Origin: Phytopythium helicoides
Lineage: Eukaryota > Oomycota > Peronosporomycetes > Pythiales > Pythiaceae
Direction of reading: 5' to 3'
Assembly: GCA_024867545.1 (NCBI GenBank)
Contig: JANFNE010000006.1
Coordinates: forward strand, 1,200,001-1,264,000
Length of the DNA stretch: 64,000 nt
Shown here piece after piece: positions 19,534-29,296 of this stretch. Positions within the stretch are counted from its first letter, which is position 1; each line of letters opens with the position of its first letter. Under the pieces are notes generated by a model. The model saw only the letters and a list, made by a program, of their open reading frames with translations, did not search any database and was not told the origin of the DNA. The position numbers and the translations under genes are program-made.

Positions 19534-20531
19534 CTACACTACTGGCCTTTGCCACGAGCCGCTCGTGCTTTTTTTTTTCATTTTTTCCAACACTTGCGCG
19601 CGCTTGCCCCAGTGCTTCTTTTGAGCTGCACACTTCTTGGCCGACGAAGGATTCTCGATATCGAGCGCGGCTATAAAAGCCTTGCGCTCAGCTTCAAAGT
19701 TAGCAGGGTCCCATTCGCGGTTCTCCATGTGGCAAAACGTCAGTAACACTGGTTCCCACGACGCGAAGTTATCTTGTTGGGCGCCCGTCACTGCCCGCGT
19801 AGCATATATGTATGATACGTACCGGTCTTGAGCCAGAATGAACATGTTTCCTCCGAGAACACACCACTGGTCGGCTTCAACAGTGTGCTCATTGTAGCAC
19901 AACAAAACAGAATGATAAACTAGCGGCTATATACAACATCTCCGGGACGCTGTATCACGACAGCGCAGTTTGGCTTGTTTAGCATACGCACATGGGCTTG
20001 ATCGTCGTGGCCAAATTTGAAACCGACTGCATCTTTGTGATCGCGCAAAACGATCCATATCTTGAATCATTGCTTCAAAACCGGAGGAATATAAGAAATT
20101 CCGCGTCCATAGTCGAGGTGTCCGGGGGACTCTCTGTTTCCAATATGAACAAAATGCTCGGTTTCGCATACGTATCCTTCGTTTGCTGGAATGCGCAATT
20201 TGCTTGTGAAACCAGGTAGTTGTGTAGAAATCTGGTCGTCTTTCACTTTTTCATCAACAAAATCTTGTGGATTGTTGTCCAACAAGCTCATCAGCGCATC
20301 AAGAGCTTCGTCATCGTTATCTCCTGGAAATTCGGTGATTGAACTTGCTCCACCGCGAAAAACAAGTACTGATGCATCTGAATCAACAGCAGCAGCTAGG
20401 TCAAACGGTGTATTCCTGTAGAGATCCATCGATCGAAGAGCACGTTGAAGGATCAGGAAGCGATTCCAAGAAGACCTCATAACACCAGACAAAATCTTGA
20501 TCCTCATAGAATCTTCATCGATTTTATTCAT
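19534..20531 (-). pseudogene. Degenerate ORF, possibly JmjC/cupin-like
   Basis: Minus-strand frames 20531-20067 and 19905-19534 are joined by a third frame, so at least two shifts or unrecognised introns are present. The middle part reads HDDQAHVRMLNKPNCAVVIQ, RPGDVVYS and then YHSVLLCYNEH. This resembles the end of a JmjC/cupin fold (…PGD-hydrophobic…H-x-V/L). The catalytic HxD motif was not found, so the family call is weak. The N-terminal part (…MRSSWNRFLILQRALRSMD…) is not recognised. It lies within MULE-A next to the degraded transposase, so it may be a second element gene or a captured host fragment. Confidence 0.35.
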
Positions 20532-20576
20532 CGTCTTCCTTATTTATCAAAACAAAGCGATTAGAAAAAATCACGA

Positions 20577-20815
20577 GCGCTTGTCGAGCAGCACGGGGAG
20601 CACGAAAAGCAGCACAGGGAGCACTTGCGCTTGTCGAGAAGCACGGGGTGCACGAGCACCAACAGCAGCACGAGGAGCACGAGGATCACGAGGAGCACGA
20701 GGAGCAGCAGCAGCACGGGGCGCTTGGGCAGCACGGGGCGCTTGGGCAGCACGGGCAGCAGCAGCAGCACGGGACGCTCGGGCGGGACGAGCGCGACTGG
20801 ACGTGGATAGCCGTG
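20577..20815. repeat. GC-rich GAGCAC/GCACGGG minisatellite
   Basis: Irregular short repeats of gagcac, agcagc and gcacggggcgcttgggca. All frames are open through most of it (Gln/His/Glu-, Ala- or Ser/Thr-rich), which is a low-complexity effect and not a gene. A short inverted repeat (ggttggggga…tccccaacc-like) follows near 20824-20850. Confidence 0.8.
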
Positions 20816-20921
20816 ACCCGCGGTTGGGGGACCAGACCCCAACCACACCCAACCACACAATATAAACACAATGTTTTCAGTTGATTTTGCAAATTTTTTG
20901 GTTGATTTGTCAGGTTTCCTC

Positions 20922-21123
20922 GGAAAGAAAGGAAAGGAAGTGCGCACCGGCAACGGGGCAACGGTGGCGGCGAGTAGCAACAAGAGCCGAAACCTGTCAT
21001 CTGTCATATGTATGGAAAACCGCTCCGCAGTCCCAGTTCTCCACGCAGTAGACAGTCGGCCTGTTGTCAGAGGGCGCACTGGAGCCTAGGGCCGGAAAAT
21101 GCATGCCTCCGCCCGGGATTGAA
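20922..21123. repeat. Right part of the third tRNA-Thr unit (truncated)
   Basis: This matches the first ~230 bp of the array unit, from the GAAAG tract to gggattgaa, and then the match stops at 21123. Only the last 20 nt of the tRNA (21104-21123, minus strand) remain, so this copy is dead. It is the continuation of the unit that breaks off at 1486. Confidence 0.93.
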
Positions 21124-21401
21124 GGAATCCAGAGAGCCAATGCATTTTTATTTGTTTTTGTTATTTTTGTTCCCTGACATACAAACATATACAGCTCCGC
21201 TATTGTCACCTACCCGAGCTGACAACTTCATAGACAATGATTACCCAGTTATTATTACACTGCATTTATGGGCATTTTTTTTTTTTGCTCGACAGAATAC
21301 TACCTACTTCTACGATCCCGTCGGTTAGCAAGATTACTTTGGACCTATCAGTACCCATCTAAATCGGTGGTAGGTTTAAAAAGCGCACTGTAGATTGACG
21401 C
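21124..21401. other. Unassigned AT-rich spacer
   Basis: This lies between the truncated tRNA unit and Gypsy-2. No convincing gene or repeat is seen. It ends in GACGC, the left copy of the Gypsy-2 target duplication. Confidence 0.6.
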
Positions 21402-21671
21402 TGTAACGGGACTGCGCCCACGTTACGTTGGGCGAGCACGAGGTGTGCTGGAAGCGTAGAAAATGAGACTCTGTATTGATTATCAGCCAGGGCGGGAGCC
21501 CTGGGACGCTACACACCACCAACCGTGGTGGTCAACGCCCATTGGCCTAAATGGGTGAATATTAGCCAATCAGGGATTGACAACCCTTGAGTGTCAGCAC
21601 CTGTGACGGGACCGCGTCACAGGTGGTTGACAACTCACCCACTTTTATGTAACGGGGAACGCCCCGTTACA
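21402..21671 (-). repeat. Gypsy-2 3' LTR
   Basis: 270 bp. The next bases inward (21672-21680) read GGGGGAGAG on the minus strand and directly abut the LTR, a good polypurine tract for plus-strand priming. Confidence 0.95.
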
Positions 21672-21720
21672 CTCTCCCCCAACAAGGGAGCGGCCACGCT
21701 ATACTAGAACGAAATGAAAT

Positions 21721-23274
21721 ATGCAAACTGGGCAATGCGCCGAAAAGGCGACAGTGTCGAACACTCGAGATCGAGTGAGCAACGAGACCACTGCCATGAC
21801 GATCTCTCTCGACGAATACCGCGCGCGTCTGCGCGCGGCACAAGGGCGGCACACTGCACTCGCAGCCACGACTCTTCGCGACCAGCAAACTCCGGCGGCG
21901 GCGGCAGCAAGTGACGCGCCGGCGCTCGCGCCGGCGGCGGACGAAGCACTTGCAGACACCCGACTCGACACTCAACGCGCACCCGCTGTTCTCGAGGCCT
22001 CAGTGACGCTGGGGGAACCAGCGACATCCATCGTTGGCTTGGCGACTGGGTCGTCGGCGGGTTCGGATGCCGCCGCTGCGCCAGCGGCGGGTTCTGCTGC
22101 GACGGTCGCGTCTTCTGGATCCGCTGCGCTGGCTGCTGTCGGCGGGACCACTCTGATGGCTTCAAACTCTGCGTCCGTGTCGGTAGTGATACGCGCTTCT
22201 GCTGTATCTACACCGGCGGTACCGCCGGTGCCGTCACGCGTGGTGCCTGCTTCACCGACGCCCGGACCGCGCGGGCGCATCCAAGAGGACCTGTGGCCGT
22301 TGGAAGCGTACGATCTCAGTACCGCGCGCGGCTCAGTGCCGAAGTGGAAGATGCTCGAGTACTTCCGGCAATACCGTGCCACTCGCCGGAAACCAGCGCT
22401 GGTGCTCGGGAACGCTCTACGGCAATCTTGGAACTCATTCATCAAGCGGTGGAACGCCGAGGAAGACTTTGAAGCGTTCTTGCGGCACCGAGAGCGCATG
22501 CTCGGTGATCACCAGCTCACCCGGTTGCGCGACCGGGTGCACGCGGCTTGTTATCTCGAAGATCGCATCTGCTATGTCCACGTTGTCGAAGGCTGCCCCA
22601 TGTGCAGGACGTCGGCTCCCCCGCCGACGATGGGAGATTGGGAGGAAGAAGTGGCTCGTCGTCCAATCGATGGCGACGTTGAGCACTATGTCACGCTGCT
22701 CGATCGTGCGCGTGATGACGCTAGGCGCGCCGGGGCACTCCGGCGAGACTCTGCTGCTGGGCGGCGTTCTCGTACAGCATCACCAAGCCCGGAACGTCGG
22801 CGAGGAGCGCGGCGCGAGGCTCCCATGTATCCGCGGATGGAGGATAGCCGAGCCAGCGCACTCGGTACTGGTGCTCGTTCGGCACGCGACCGCCCAGCCT
22901 TCGGGCGCCTTGACGAGCGCTGGCGGGACGCCGGCGAGGAGGATCGCGGTGATCAACGAGGGCTTCGACGTTATAGCAAGTGGTACCACCGCGATCAACG
23001 AGAGGCGGAGGAGCGTCGCGGCGGAAGGGCTCTGAGTGAGTACTCAGAGGACGCGTACTACGATCATTATCGCCGCGACTGGTTGCCTCGTTACCAGCAC
23101 CAGCCTCCACTGGTGGATGTCCCCACTCATGATGATCGATTGCGGTGGGAGGATCGCGGGTATGGTCTTCCGCCAGATGCTCGCTGGGCGGAAGCTGAGC
23201 GCCCTCGTGGCCGTTCTCGCTCTCCGGCGCATGTTGCACTGGCGCATCTTGAACAGCACGAAGAACAGCAGTAG
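21721..23274 (+). CDS. Gypsy-2 antisense accessory ORF
   Basis: 517 codons from the ATG at 21721, or from 21796 (MTISLDEYRARLRAAQ…), with no break. It is transcribed against gag-pol from near the 3' LTR. The N-terminal 170 residues are Ala/Ser/Thr/Val-rich. A denser middle follows (…EDLWPLEAYDLSTARGSVPK…, …SWNSFIKRWNAEEDFEAFLR…, …CYLEDRICYVHVVEGCPMC…), then an Arg/Asp/Glu/Tyr-rich tail. The last ~550 nt overlap the chromodomain coding strand of pol. The function is not recognised; the tail composition resembles RNA-binding or SR-like low-complexity sequence. High GC makes long chance ORFs possible, but the varied middle region argues for real coding. Confidence 0.55.
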   Translation: MQTGQCAEKATVSNTRDRVSNETTAMTISLDEYRARLRAAQGRHTALAATTLRDQQTPAAAAASDAPALAPAADEALADTRLDTQRAPAVLEASVTLGEPATSIVGLATGSSAGSDAAAAPAAGSAATVASSGSAALAAVGGTTLMASNSASVSVVIRASAVSTPAVPPVPSRVVPASPTPGPRGRIQEDLWPLEAYDLSTARGSVPKWKMLEYFRQYRATRRKPALVLGNALRQSWNSFIKRWNAEEDFEAFLRHRERMLGDHQLTRLRDRVHAACYLEDRICYVHVVEGCPMCRTSAPPPTMGDWEEEVARRPIDGDVEHYVTLLDRARDDARRAGALRRDSAAGRRSRTASPSPERRRGARREAPMYPRMEDSRASALGTGARSARDRPAFGRLDERWRDAGEEDRGDQRGLRRYSKWYHRDQREAEERRGGRALSEYSEDAYYDHYRRDWLPRYQHQPPLVDVPTHDDRLRWEDRGYGLPPDARWAEAERPRGRSRSPAHVALAHLEQHEEQQ

Positions 23275-24895
23275 AGCCAGATCTCTCTGGCGATGGCCGA
23301 AGCCAGTCAGGCTCGCGACTGGGCATGCGAGGCGACCTAGGAGAGCGAAGCAACACGGGGAGATGTTGGTCGGTTGCGCGCGGAGCTGGCTGCGCTGCAG
23401 CAGTCTCATGCTGCCTTCCGCGAGCATGTCCGCCGGCTTCAAGATCACGTTGGAGTTCATCCTCCTCCCTCTGCCCCTCGGAGGGCCAAGCAGCAGCGGT
23501 ATGCGTCGGCAAGTGATGTTGCATCGAGTCGTTTGGCAGATGACGATGATGAGCACGAGGACCCACTTCCGGACGACTTGGAGGAGAAGCGCCCGCCGCC
23601 CTCGGCGGGCGATCATCAGTAGGTATTTCCGCTGGAAAGTATGGTTTGAGTTGCCCGACGTAAAACGTCGGGTGCAACTGCATGTAGGGGGGTAACTCTA
23701 GCGTGTACGCGTCCCCAACCTTCTTAATAACCTTGAACGGACCGATGTATCTTGGCAGCAGCATGTTTGCACCAAGACTCGTCACGGCTCCCGGATGGAT
23801 CTTCACCGTCGACAGGAGCACCCTGTCGCCAACACGAAACACATTCAAATTCCGCCGACCACGGTTGTCGGCGTTCTCTTTCTGCTTGGCCACTGCGTGA
23901 GCAATCGCGTCGCGCACGTATCGAATCACGGATTGGCGATGAAGAAGCAGTTCTGGCACCACGGCTGCAGCACCGTGGGTGGCAGCCACATGAAGCTCTT
24001 CCGCTGAGTATTTGGGTTGGTGTACCCAACCACGGGTACACGGACCCGTGGGGGCTATGAGCGAGCCCATTGTCCAAGCTACTGCGGTGTTGACCAGCGG
24101 AGAGGCGGTTGATGACGGCGGGGAAGGCACTCCCCCAACGAGATTGGGAGTCGCGGGAGCCTGCCCATCAGAGCTTGCGATGACACCCGATGTGACGGGC
24201 GCTGAAGACACCGGCAGCTCAGCCGGTGGAGCGACCGGAGACTCTCCCCCAACAAGATTCGAGGCGTCGCCCATGGGCGCAATGGGGAGACCGACAGCGA
24301 GGAGCGCAGGCACTCGGGGATGTCTAGCGTGATTGATGAAGAATGGCGTCAACTCGGTCGACGCGTGGACCGAGTTGTTGATCGCAAACTCGACCATTGG
24401 CAAGAACTTGCTCCACGACTCATACGCCGTGGCATAGCTGCGCAAGACATCTTCGAGGACGCGATTGACCCTCTCGGTCTGGCCGTCCGTCTCCGGATGG
24501 TCGGTGGTTGACATGTCCAAGCGTGTCCCCAACAGCTTGAAGAGATGTTGCCACACGCCAGCGATGAAGCGCGAGTCGCGATCGGAGACCAGCGATGACG
24601 GGAGGCCGTGATGTCTGAACACGATATCCAGGAAGATCTCCGCCGATTGCTCCGCGGTGACATTTTCACTCACGGGTGCAAGATGCACCATCTTGCTGAA
24701 CCGATCGACGAAGACTATGACGCCGGTGTTTCCGGCGGAATCAGCTGGAAAGCCGAAGACGAAGTCGAGACTCACTGAGCTCCATGCGTCCGCGGCAACT
24801 GGGAGTGGACGAAGTGGGGCCTGTGAAGATGGAGCGGGCTTGACACGCTGGCAAACTTCGCATGATCGCGTCCATTTCCGAACCCACTTGTACAT
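22721..24895 (-). pseudogene. Gypsy-2 integrase and chromodomain
   Basis: In frame with the RT part upstream but separated from it by TAG. Begins MYKWVRKWTRSCEVCQRVKP (end of the HHCC zinc domain). The DDE core follows with LDFVFGFPAD (first Asp), DRDSRFIAGVWQHL (second Asp) and DHPETDGQTERVNRVLEDV (Glu region). A GPY/F-like C-terminal part (RYIGPFKVIKKVGDAYTLEL) and a long Pro/Arg/His-rich linker lead to a chromodomain (…YRVRWLGYPPSADTWEPRAA…) at the very end. All catalytic residues are present. Chromodomains of this group can direct insertion to marked chromatin. Confidence 0.9.
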
Positions 24896-24901
24896 GCGCG
24901 G

Positions 24902-27541
24902 CTAGTAGAAGTCGCGAGCCAGCGCAACATAAGTCTTTTCGCGTCCGAGATGCCCACCGGACGGGCTATCGTGATACTCGTGAAGAAGACGTGCTCGAAG
25001 ATCAGCATCGGACGGAACCACCACCCGCGGAGGCTCCAGTTGGTCAAGACTGTACATCAGGAGCTCGCCGTCTAGGCGATATCGCTCGATGGACGCGCGC
25101 GTCGGGGGACTCAATCGACGGAGCCGAGGCGGCGATGGGTCGCGGAGGTATTCGATGATGTCGGCGTAGAAAGGATCAGCGGAGTATGCGGCGACAATCT
25201 GTTCCCGAAGTGACCCCTGAGGTCGTACCTCAACGCTATGAAGACCCGCCGCGATACATGCGGCGCACACGGGTTCGTCGTCGTCGTCATCAGCTTCGTT
25301 TGGGCGCAACCCGTCAGCTTTCGGGTCGTAGTCTGGACGCCGAGACAAAGCGTCGGCGAGGATATTCGACTTGCCGGGTTTGTAGTGAACGACGAAGTTG
25401 TACTCGGCGAAGAAGGACAACCAGCGGGCCATCCGCTGCGAGAGGTGCGGGCTCTTCGTTGCTGTACGAAGCGATGCGTGATCGGTGTAGATCGCGAACG
25501 TTGGCTCCCCAAGAAGATATACCCTGAACTTCACCAGGGCATACCGCATCGCAAGAAGTTCCTTGTCGTGGACCGGATAATTGCGCTCCGCCGGTTTTAG
25601 CTGGCGGGATTGGTAGCTCACAACTCGTTCATTCCCGTCGGAGTCGAATTGCATCAGCGCACAGCCGATGGAAAAGTCGCTCGCATCGCAAACAACGTGG
25701 AATGGTCGCGCATGATTCGGCAGCGCGAGAACTGGCGCTGAAGCGAGACCCTCCTTCACAGCTTCAAATGCAGCTTGGTGTTCCGCTGACCAGACCCAGT
25801 CAGCGTCTTTCTTCAGCAGTTGAGACAGCGGGCGGATCAGCTCCGCATAGTTTTTGGTGTACTTGTGCAAGTAGTTCGCCATACCCAGCCACTGGCGCAA
25901 TTCCTTCACATTCCGAGGCACGGGCCATGTGCAGATCGCCTTGACCTTCTCTGGATCGGCACGAACACCCGAGCTGCTCACGTAACACCCGAGTACTGGA
26001 ATCTCGGGTGCGCAGAAGACACACTTCTTCAAATTGGCGTACAACTTGTTCTCGCGCATCACTTCAAAGACTCGACGGAGGTGCCCAAGATGTACTTCCA
26101 CGGCGGATCTTCCGTGGTCTGGCTTGCTGTGCACGAAGATGTCATCGAAGTAACTCGGCGCGAAGTCTCGAAGCGGACGAAGGATTTGCGAAACCATCCG
26201 ATTGAATGTCGCGGGTGCGTTCTTTAGGCCTTGGGGCATCACGAGCCATTCCCACAACATTCCGCTAGGGGTGCTCACCGCCGTAAGCGGCACGTCTTCT
26301 TCGCGCATCAAAAGCTGGTAGAACCCATCGCGAAGATCGATGGCGCTGAAGATCGTGCTCCCCGACATCGCATCGAGGGTGACATCTTTCCGAGGGATCG
26401 GGGTCTGCGCAGGGATGGTCGCGTCGTTCAGCTTATTGAACGCATGTACAATTCGCCATCCACCCGTTGCCTTCTTCACGCAGAAGGTGGGGCTTGAGTG
26501 TGGAGACGTGCTTTCACGCACATGACCAGCACGGCGACGTCTTTCGAAGAATTCGTCGATTGCCTTCACTTGTTCTTGGGGAAGCGGCCACTTCCGCGTC
26601 ACGCAATACTTCGTTCCTGGCACGAGATCGATCTCGTGATGTACCCCCCGGTCAGGTGGGAGCGTCGCCGGGATTTCGTCAGGGAATACGTCCGCAAACT
26701 CGCGGGCGAGGCTGTACACAGGGTTCCTCGACGACTCCAGCGCTGCCCACGATTGCGCGGTGAATCGTTCCTCCCGTGCGGATTTCGGCTCCGCCCCCGG
26801 GGGGCGCTCGGACCTCGCTGTGATGTCGACAGCGGCAACGATTGAAGACGCATCGGCGAGCGCCGATGATGTGAGAACACACACTTGGTCAATATCGCCG
26901 GTCTTTAGGTCGTGCATGAAGTTCTTCCACGACATCTCTGGGAGCCGGATAAACTCGGAAGCGTCGGCGGGAGGGTTCTCGACCTGAATTCCTCGCTTGA
27001 AGTGATTGCCGTCGACGTATTCGACCACCTGGATGAGGTCTTCGTCCAGGTGCTGCGGGAGCCTCCGCTCGACCGCTGACACCAGTGGGAGCCCCTGCTC
27101 GACCACTCTCAGTGACGGGAGCCTCTGCTCGACCGTAGACACGTGCGGGAGCCTCTGCTCGACCGCTGACATTCGTGGGAGCCCCTGCTCGACCACTCTC
27201 GATGACGGGAGCCTCTGCTCGACCGCCGACACGTGCGGGAGCCTCTGCTCGACCGCTAACACCCGTGGGGGCCTCTGCCCGACGGCTCTCGATTGCGGGA
27301 GCCTCTGCTCAACCGCACTCCCAGACGATTGGGAACATGCCTCACACGCCACGTGAGAAGGGCCATCGCTCTCTTCTGCCGTGGCGAACGCCGCGGAATC
27401 GGGATCCACAACGGAGACATGCGACCAGAGTTTGGTCGACTTCCGCAGCAGCGCCGTCACTGCGCTAACATCGATGTCGCGTGCTCGGACTGTGCGGTTC
27501 AACCAATCAACATCCGGCTGGTGACGTGACAGCCATGGCAT
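24902..27541 (-). pseudogene. pol: Gypsy-2 reverse transcriptase and RNase H (ends at a nonsense codon)
   Basis: About 880 residues. The N-terminal linker holds nine 10-residue repeats (27044-27321). RT motifs are intact: FSAIDLRDGFYQLLM, MPQGLKNAPATFNRM and the catalytic YFDDI. The RNase H region has CDASDFSIGCALMQFD, HDKELLAMRYALVKF and IYTDHASLRT. The start of the HHCC domain (HEYHDSPSGGHLGREKT) follows. The frame then stops in ARDFY-TAG-PRMYKW; family members usually have Trp here, so a TGG to TAG change is the simple explanation. Integrase continues in the same frame. Confidence 0.93.
27044..27321. repeat. 30-bp coding minisatellite, about nine units
   Basis: On the minus strand each unit encodes ten residues of the form (A/V/T)VEQ(R/G)LPxxx. 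Units alternate between two subtypes (…VEQRLP… and …VVEQGLP…), pointing to past duplication of 60- or 120-bp blocks. It sits between protease and RT. Confidence 0.92.
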
Positions 27542-27900
27542 GCCAAGGATGCGTCGAACGAACCACTCAGGATGACCAAGAACTCGTCCGAGCTGGCGAA
27601 ATCGTCGAACGCATACACAATCTCGACAACACGCCGTGGGACGGTTCGCGGTGCTCCGTCAGCATACCTGACCGTCATTTCACTCGGAACTTCGCGGGCG
27701 CTCATCGACCGCGGGAGAACCGACATACTCGCGGCGCGGAAGAAGTTGTTCGTCGCGCCGGAATCCAGCAGCGCGCGAAGCGGGCGACGGGCACCCTCAA
27801 CGTGGATGCTGAGGATGATCAACCGCTTGTCAGTGCTGGATGTGGTGGCGTTGAGCTGTGTTCTGAGCACAGCGGGGCTAGGAGCGGCCACCGCCACCAA
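27499..27900 (-). CDS. Gypsy-2 aspartic protease region
   Basis: The frame is open from 27900 to 27499 and offset from both gag (-1) and RT. It contains RALLDSGATNNFF with the catalytic D-S-G motif. The length (~130 residues) fits a retropepsin. The offset may be a frameshift signal or simple decay. Confidence 0.82.
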   Translation of the reverse strand: MVAVAAPSPAVLRTQLNATTSSTDKRLIILSIHVEGARRPLRALLDSGATNNFFRAASMSVLPRSMSAREVPSEMTVRYADGAPRTVPRRVVEIVYAFDDFASSDEFLVILSGSFDASLACHGCHVTSRMLIG

Positions 27901-27935
27901 GGTGGGCTCCCTTCGCCCAGTAGGGCGCCCCGCGC

Positions 27936-28991
27936 CTACTGGTCGCTCCCGTTTTTTGACTGCTCGGGAGCAGCGGCGTCGTCACACTCGACGATCGCCA
28001 GCACGGGTGCCGGCGCGCGACACTCCGCGGCACGATGACCAGGCTTGTGGCAACGGAAACACGTTCCGTTGAATCTCCCACCAGCGTTACCTAGGCGACC
28101 ACCACCGCGACCCAAGCCGCGGCCTCCACCACGACCGCGAGTATGCTGTTGAGACGATACCGCATCGACCTCCATGGGTTCCGCCGTACTGTCACGCGGG
28201 GCAGATGGGAAGGCGAATGTCTGCGATGCCGTCACGCTATAGTCCTCGCGGAGCGCGATGGAAAACGCCTCTTCCAGCGAGGCGGGTGTCTTCCGGGTAA
28301 GATAAAAGCGCTGGAAGCCGGCGTTCATGCCGGTGATGAAGACATAAACCTGCGTGGTCATGTCGATGGGGTTCTTCACTATGCATGACACTAGTTGGCG
28401 TGCACGCTGGACGTAGTCGCGCATTGACATACGCCCTTGCTTCAACCCGAGAAAGGTAGTTCGATGTTGCGCCTCGTCTTGAGGCGGTTCAAACGCGAGG
28501 CGAAGATCATCTTTGATGGCGTCGAGCGTCGTAAAGCTCGACGGATCGGCGACAACACGACCGAGGGCCCACTCCTTCGCCTTCCCAGAGAGTTTGGAGA
28601 TCAAAAAGCTCGTCCGAGCAAACTCGGACGTCAGCTGGCGCGCGGCTATCGCCATGTCGATCTCGCAAAACCAGCGGTTGAGCGTCATCCTCTTCGCTCC
28701 TTCACCGCTGTATGTTGATACATCGAGCTTCACCACCTCACTTGGACGCTCGTTCTTCACGGGCGCGGGAGTCTCAGCGCGCCGACGGGCCTCGGCGAGC
28801 TCGCGCCCCATGAACTCTTGAGCTGCGAGGCGCTGCTGGTTCTCCGACCCAGAGGAGAGAGGGTGCTGAACGACCGACTCGCCGGACACCGCTGCCATGC
28901 GGTGGAGCGCCTCCCACTCATACGTGGTGAGGTGGTTAAATGCTTCATACTCCCAGACGCCGGACTTGGTCACCGGCGCGGCGTCGCTCAT
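27936..28991 (-). CDS. gag: Gypsy-2 Gag
   Basis: 352 codons from the ATG at 28991 (MSDAAPVTKSGVWEYE…), about 35 nt inside the LTR. It contains a retrotrans-gag capsid domain (…LNRWFCEIDMAIAARQL…, …KAKEWALGRV…, …MSMRDYVQRARQLVSCI…), an Arg/Gly-rich stretch and one CCHC zinc knuckle (CFRCHKPGHRAAEC) near the C-terminus. The frame is intact. Confidence 0.93.
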   Translation of the reverse strand: MSDAAPVTKSGVWEYEAFNHLTTYEWEALHRMAAVSGESVVQHPLSSGSENQQRLAAQEFMGRELAEARRRAETPAPVKNERPSEVVKLDVSTYSGEGAKRMTLNRWFCEIDMAIAARQLTSEFARTSFLISKLSGKAKEWALGRVVADPSSFTTLDAIKDDLRLAFEPPQDEAQHRTTFLGLKQGRMSMRDYVQRARQLVSCIVKNPIDMTTQVYVFITGMNAGFQRFYLTRKTPASLEEAFSIALREDYSVTASQTFAFPSAPRDSTAEPMEVDAVSSQQHTRGRGGGRGLGRGGGRLGNAGGRFNGTCFRCHKPGHRAAECRAPAPVLAIVECDDAAAPEQSKNGSDQ

Positions 28992-29017
28992 CGTGGTCGT
29001 TGGAAGGACTACTAAGT

Positions 29018-29024
29018 GCTACCA
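29018..29024 (-). promoter_or_regulatory. Gypsy-2 primer-binding site core
   Basis: Two bases inside the 5' LTR the minus strand reads TGGTAGC, the complement of the 3' end ...GCUACCA found in methionine tRNAs. Gypsy elements of oomycetes and fungi often use such primers. The match beyond seven bases was not checked. Confidence 0.6.
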
Positions 29025-29026
29025 GG

Positions 29027-29296
29027 TGTAACGGGACTGCGCCCACGTTACGTTGGGCGAGCACGAGGTGTGCAGGAAGCGTAGAAAATGAGACTGAGCA
29101 TTGATTGTCAGCCAGGGCGGGAGCCCTGGGACGCTACACACCACCAACCGTGGTGGTCAACGCCCATTGGCCTAAATGGGTGAATATTAGCCAATCAGGG
29201 ATTGACAACCCTTGAGTGACAGCACCTGTGACGGGACCGCGTCACAGGTGGTTGACAGCTCACCCACTTTTGTGTAACGGGGAACGCCCCGTTACA
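29027..29296 (-). repeat. Gypsy-2 5' LTR
   Basis: 270 bp, TGTAACGGG…CCCGTTACA, flanked on the outside by GACGC. Confidence 0.95.

Larger units (their letters stand above)
1487..20921 (+). mobile_element. Outer Mutator-like (MULE-A) element, with nested insertions
   Basis: The tRNA array is interrupted in the GAAAG tract of its third unit. The left half stops at 1486 and the right half resumes at 20922, and both edges carry the same 12 bp (ggaaagaaagga). The duplication length is uncertain because it lies in a microsatellite. The ends of the insert look like an imperfect inverted repeat: the left starts gagagcccggaaaatcaacc and the right, on the other strand, starts gaggaaacctgacaaatcaa, sharing aaatcaaccaaaa a little further in. 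The native content is a degraded MULE transposase (1541-2213 plus 17626-19144) and a degenerate minus-strand ORF (19534-20531). The rest is the piggyBac and Gypsy-1 nest. The boundaries are inferred from the array break and the transposase family from its motifs. Confidence 0.75.
21402..29296 (-). mobile_element. Gypsy-2: near-complete chromodomain-type LTR retrotransposon
   Basis: Two 270-bp LTRs (21402-21671, 29027-29296) start TGTAACGGG and end CCCGTTACA. GACGC flanks both sides (21397-21401 and 29297-29301). The LTRs differ at about 8 of 270 sites by eye, so it is older than Gypsy-1. Minus-strand order: gag, protease, RT-RNase H, integrase, chromodomain, then polypurine tract and LTR. A primer-binding site and a polypurine tract are in place. 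Known defect: one in-frame stop at 24902-24904. A plus-strand accessory ORF overlaps the chromodomain end. Confidence 0.95.

Noticed and set aside
20577..20880. Gln/His/Glu-rich protein gene
   Set aside because: All frames are open because of the minisatellite; there is no start context or conserved region.
27044..27321. CRISPR-like array
   Set aside because: The 30-bp units are contiguous with no unique spacers and code for a repeated peptide in a retrotransposon.
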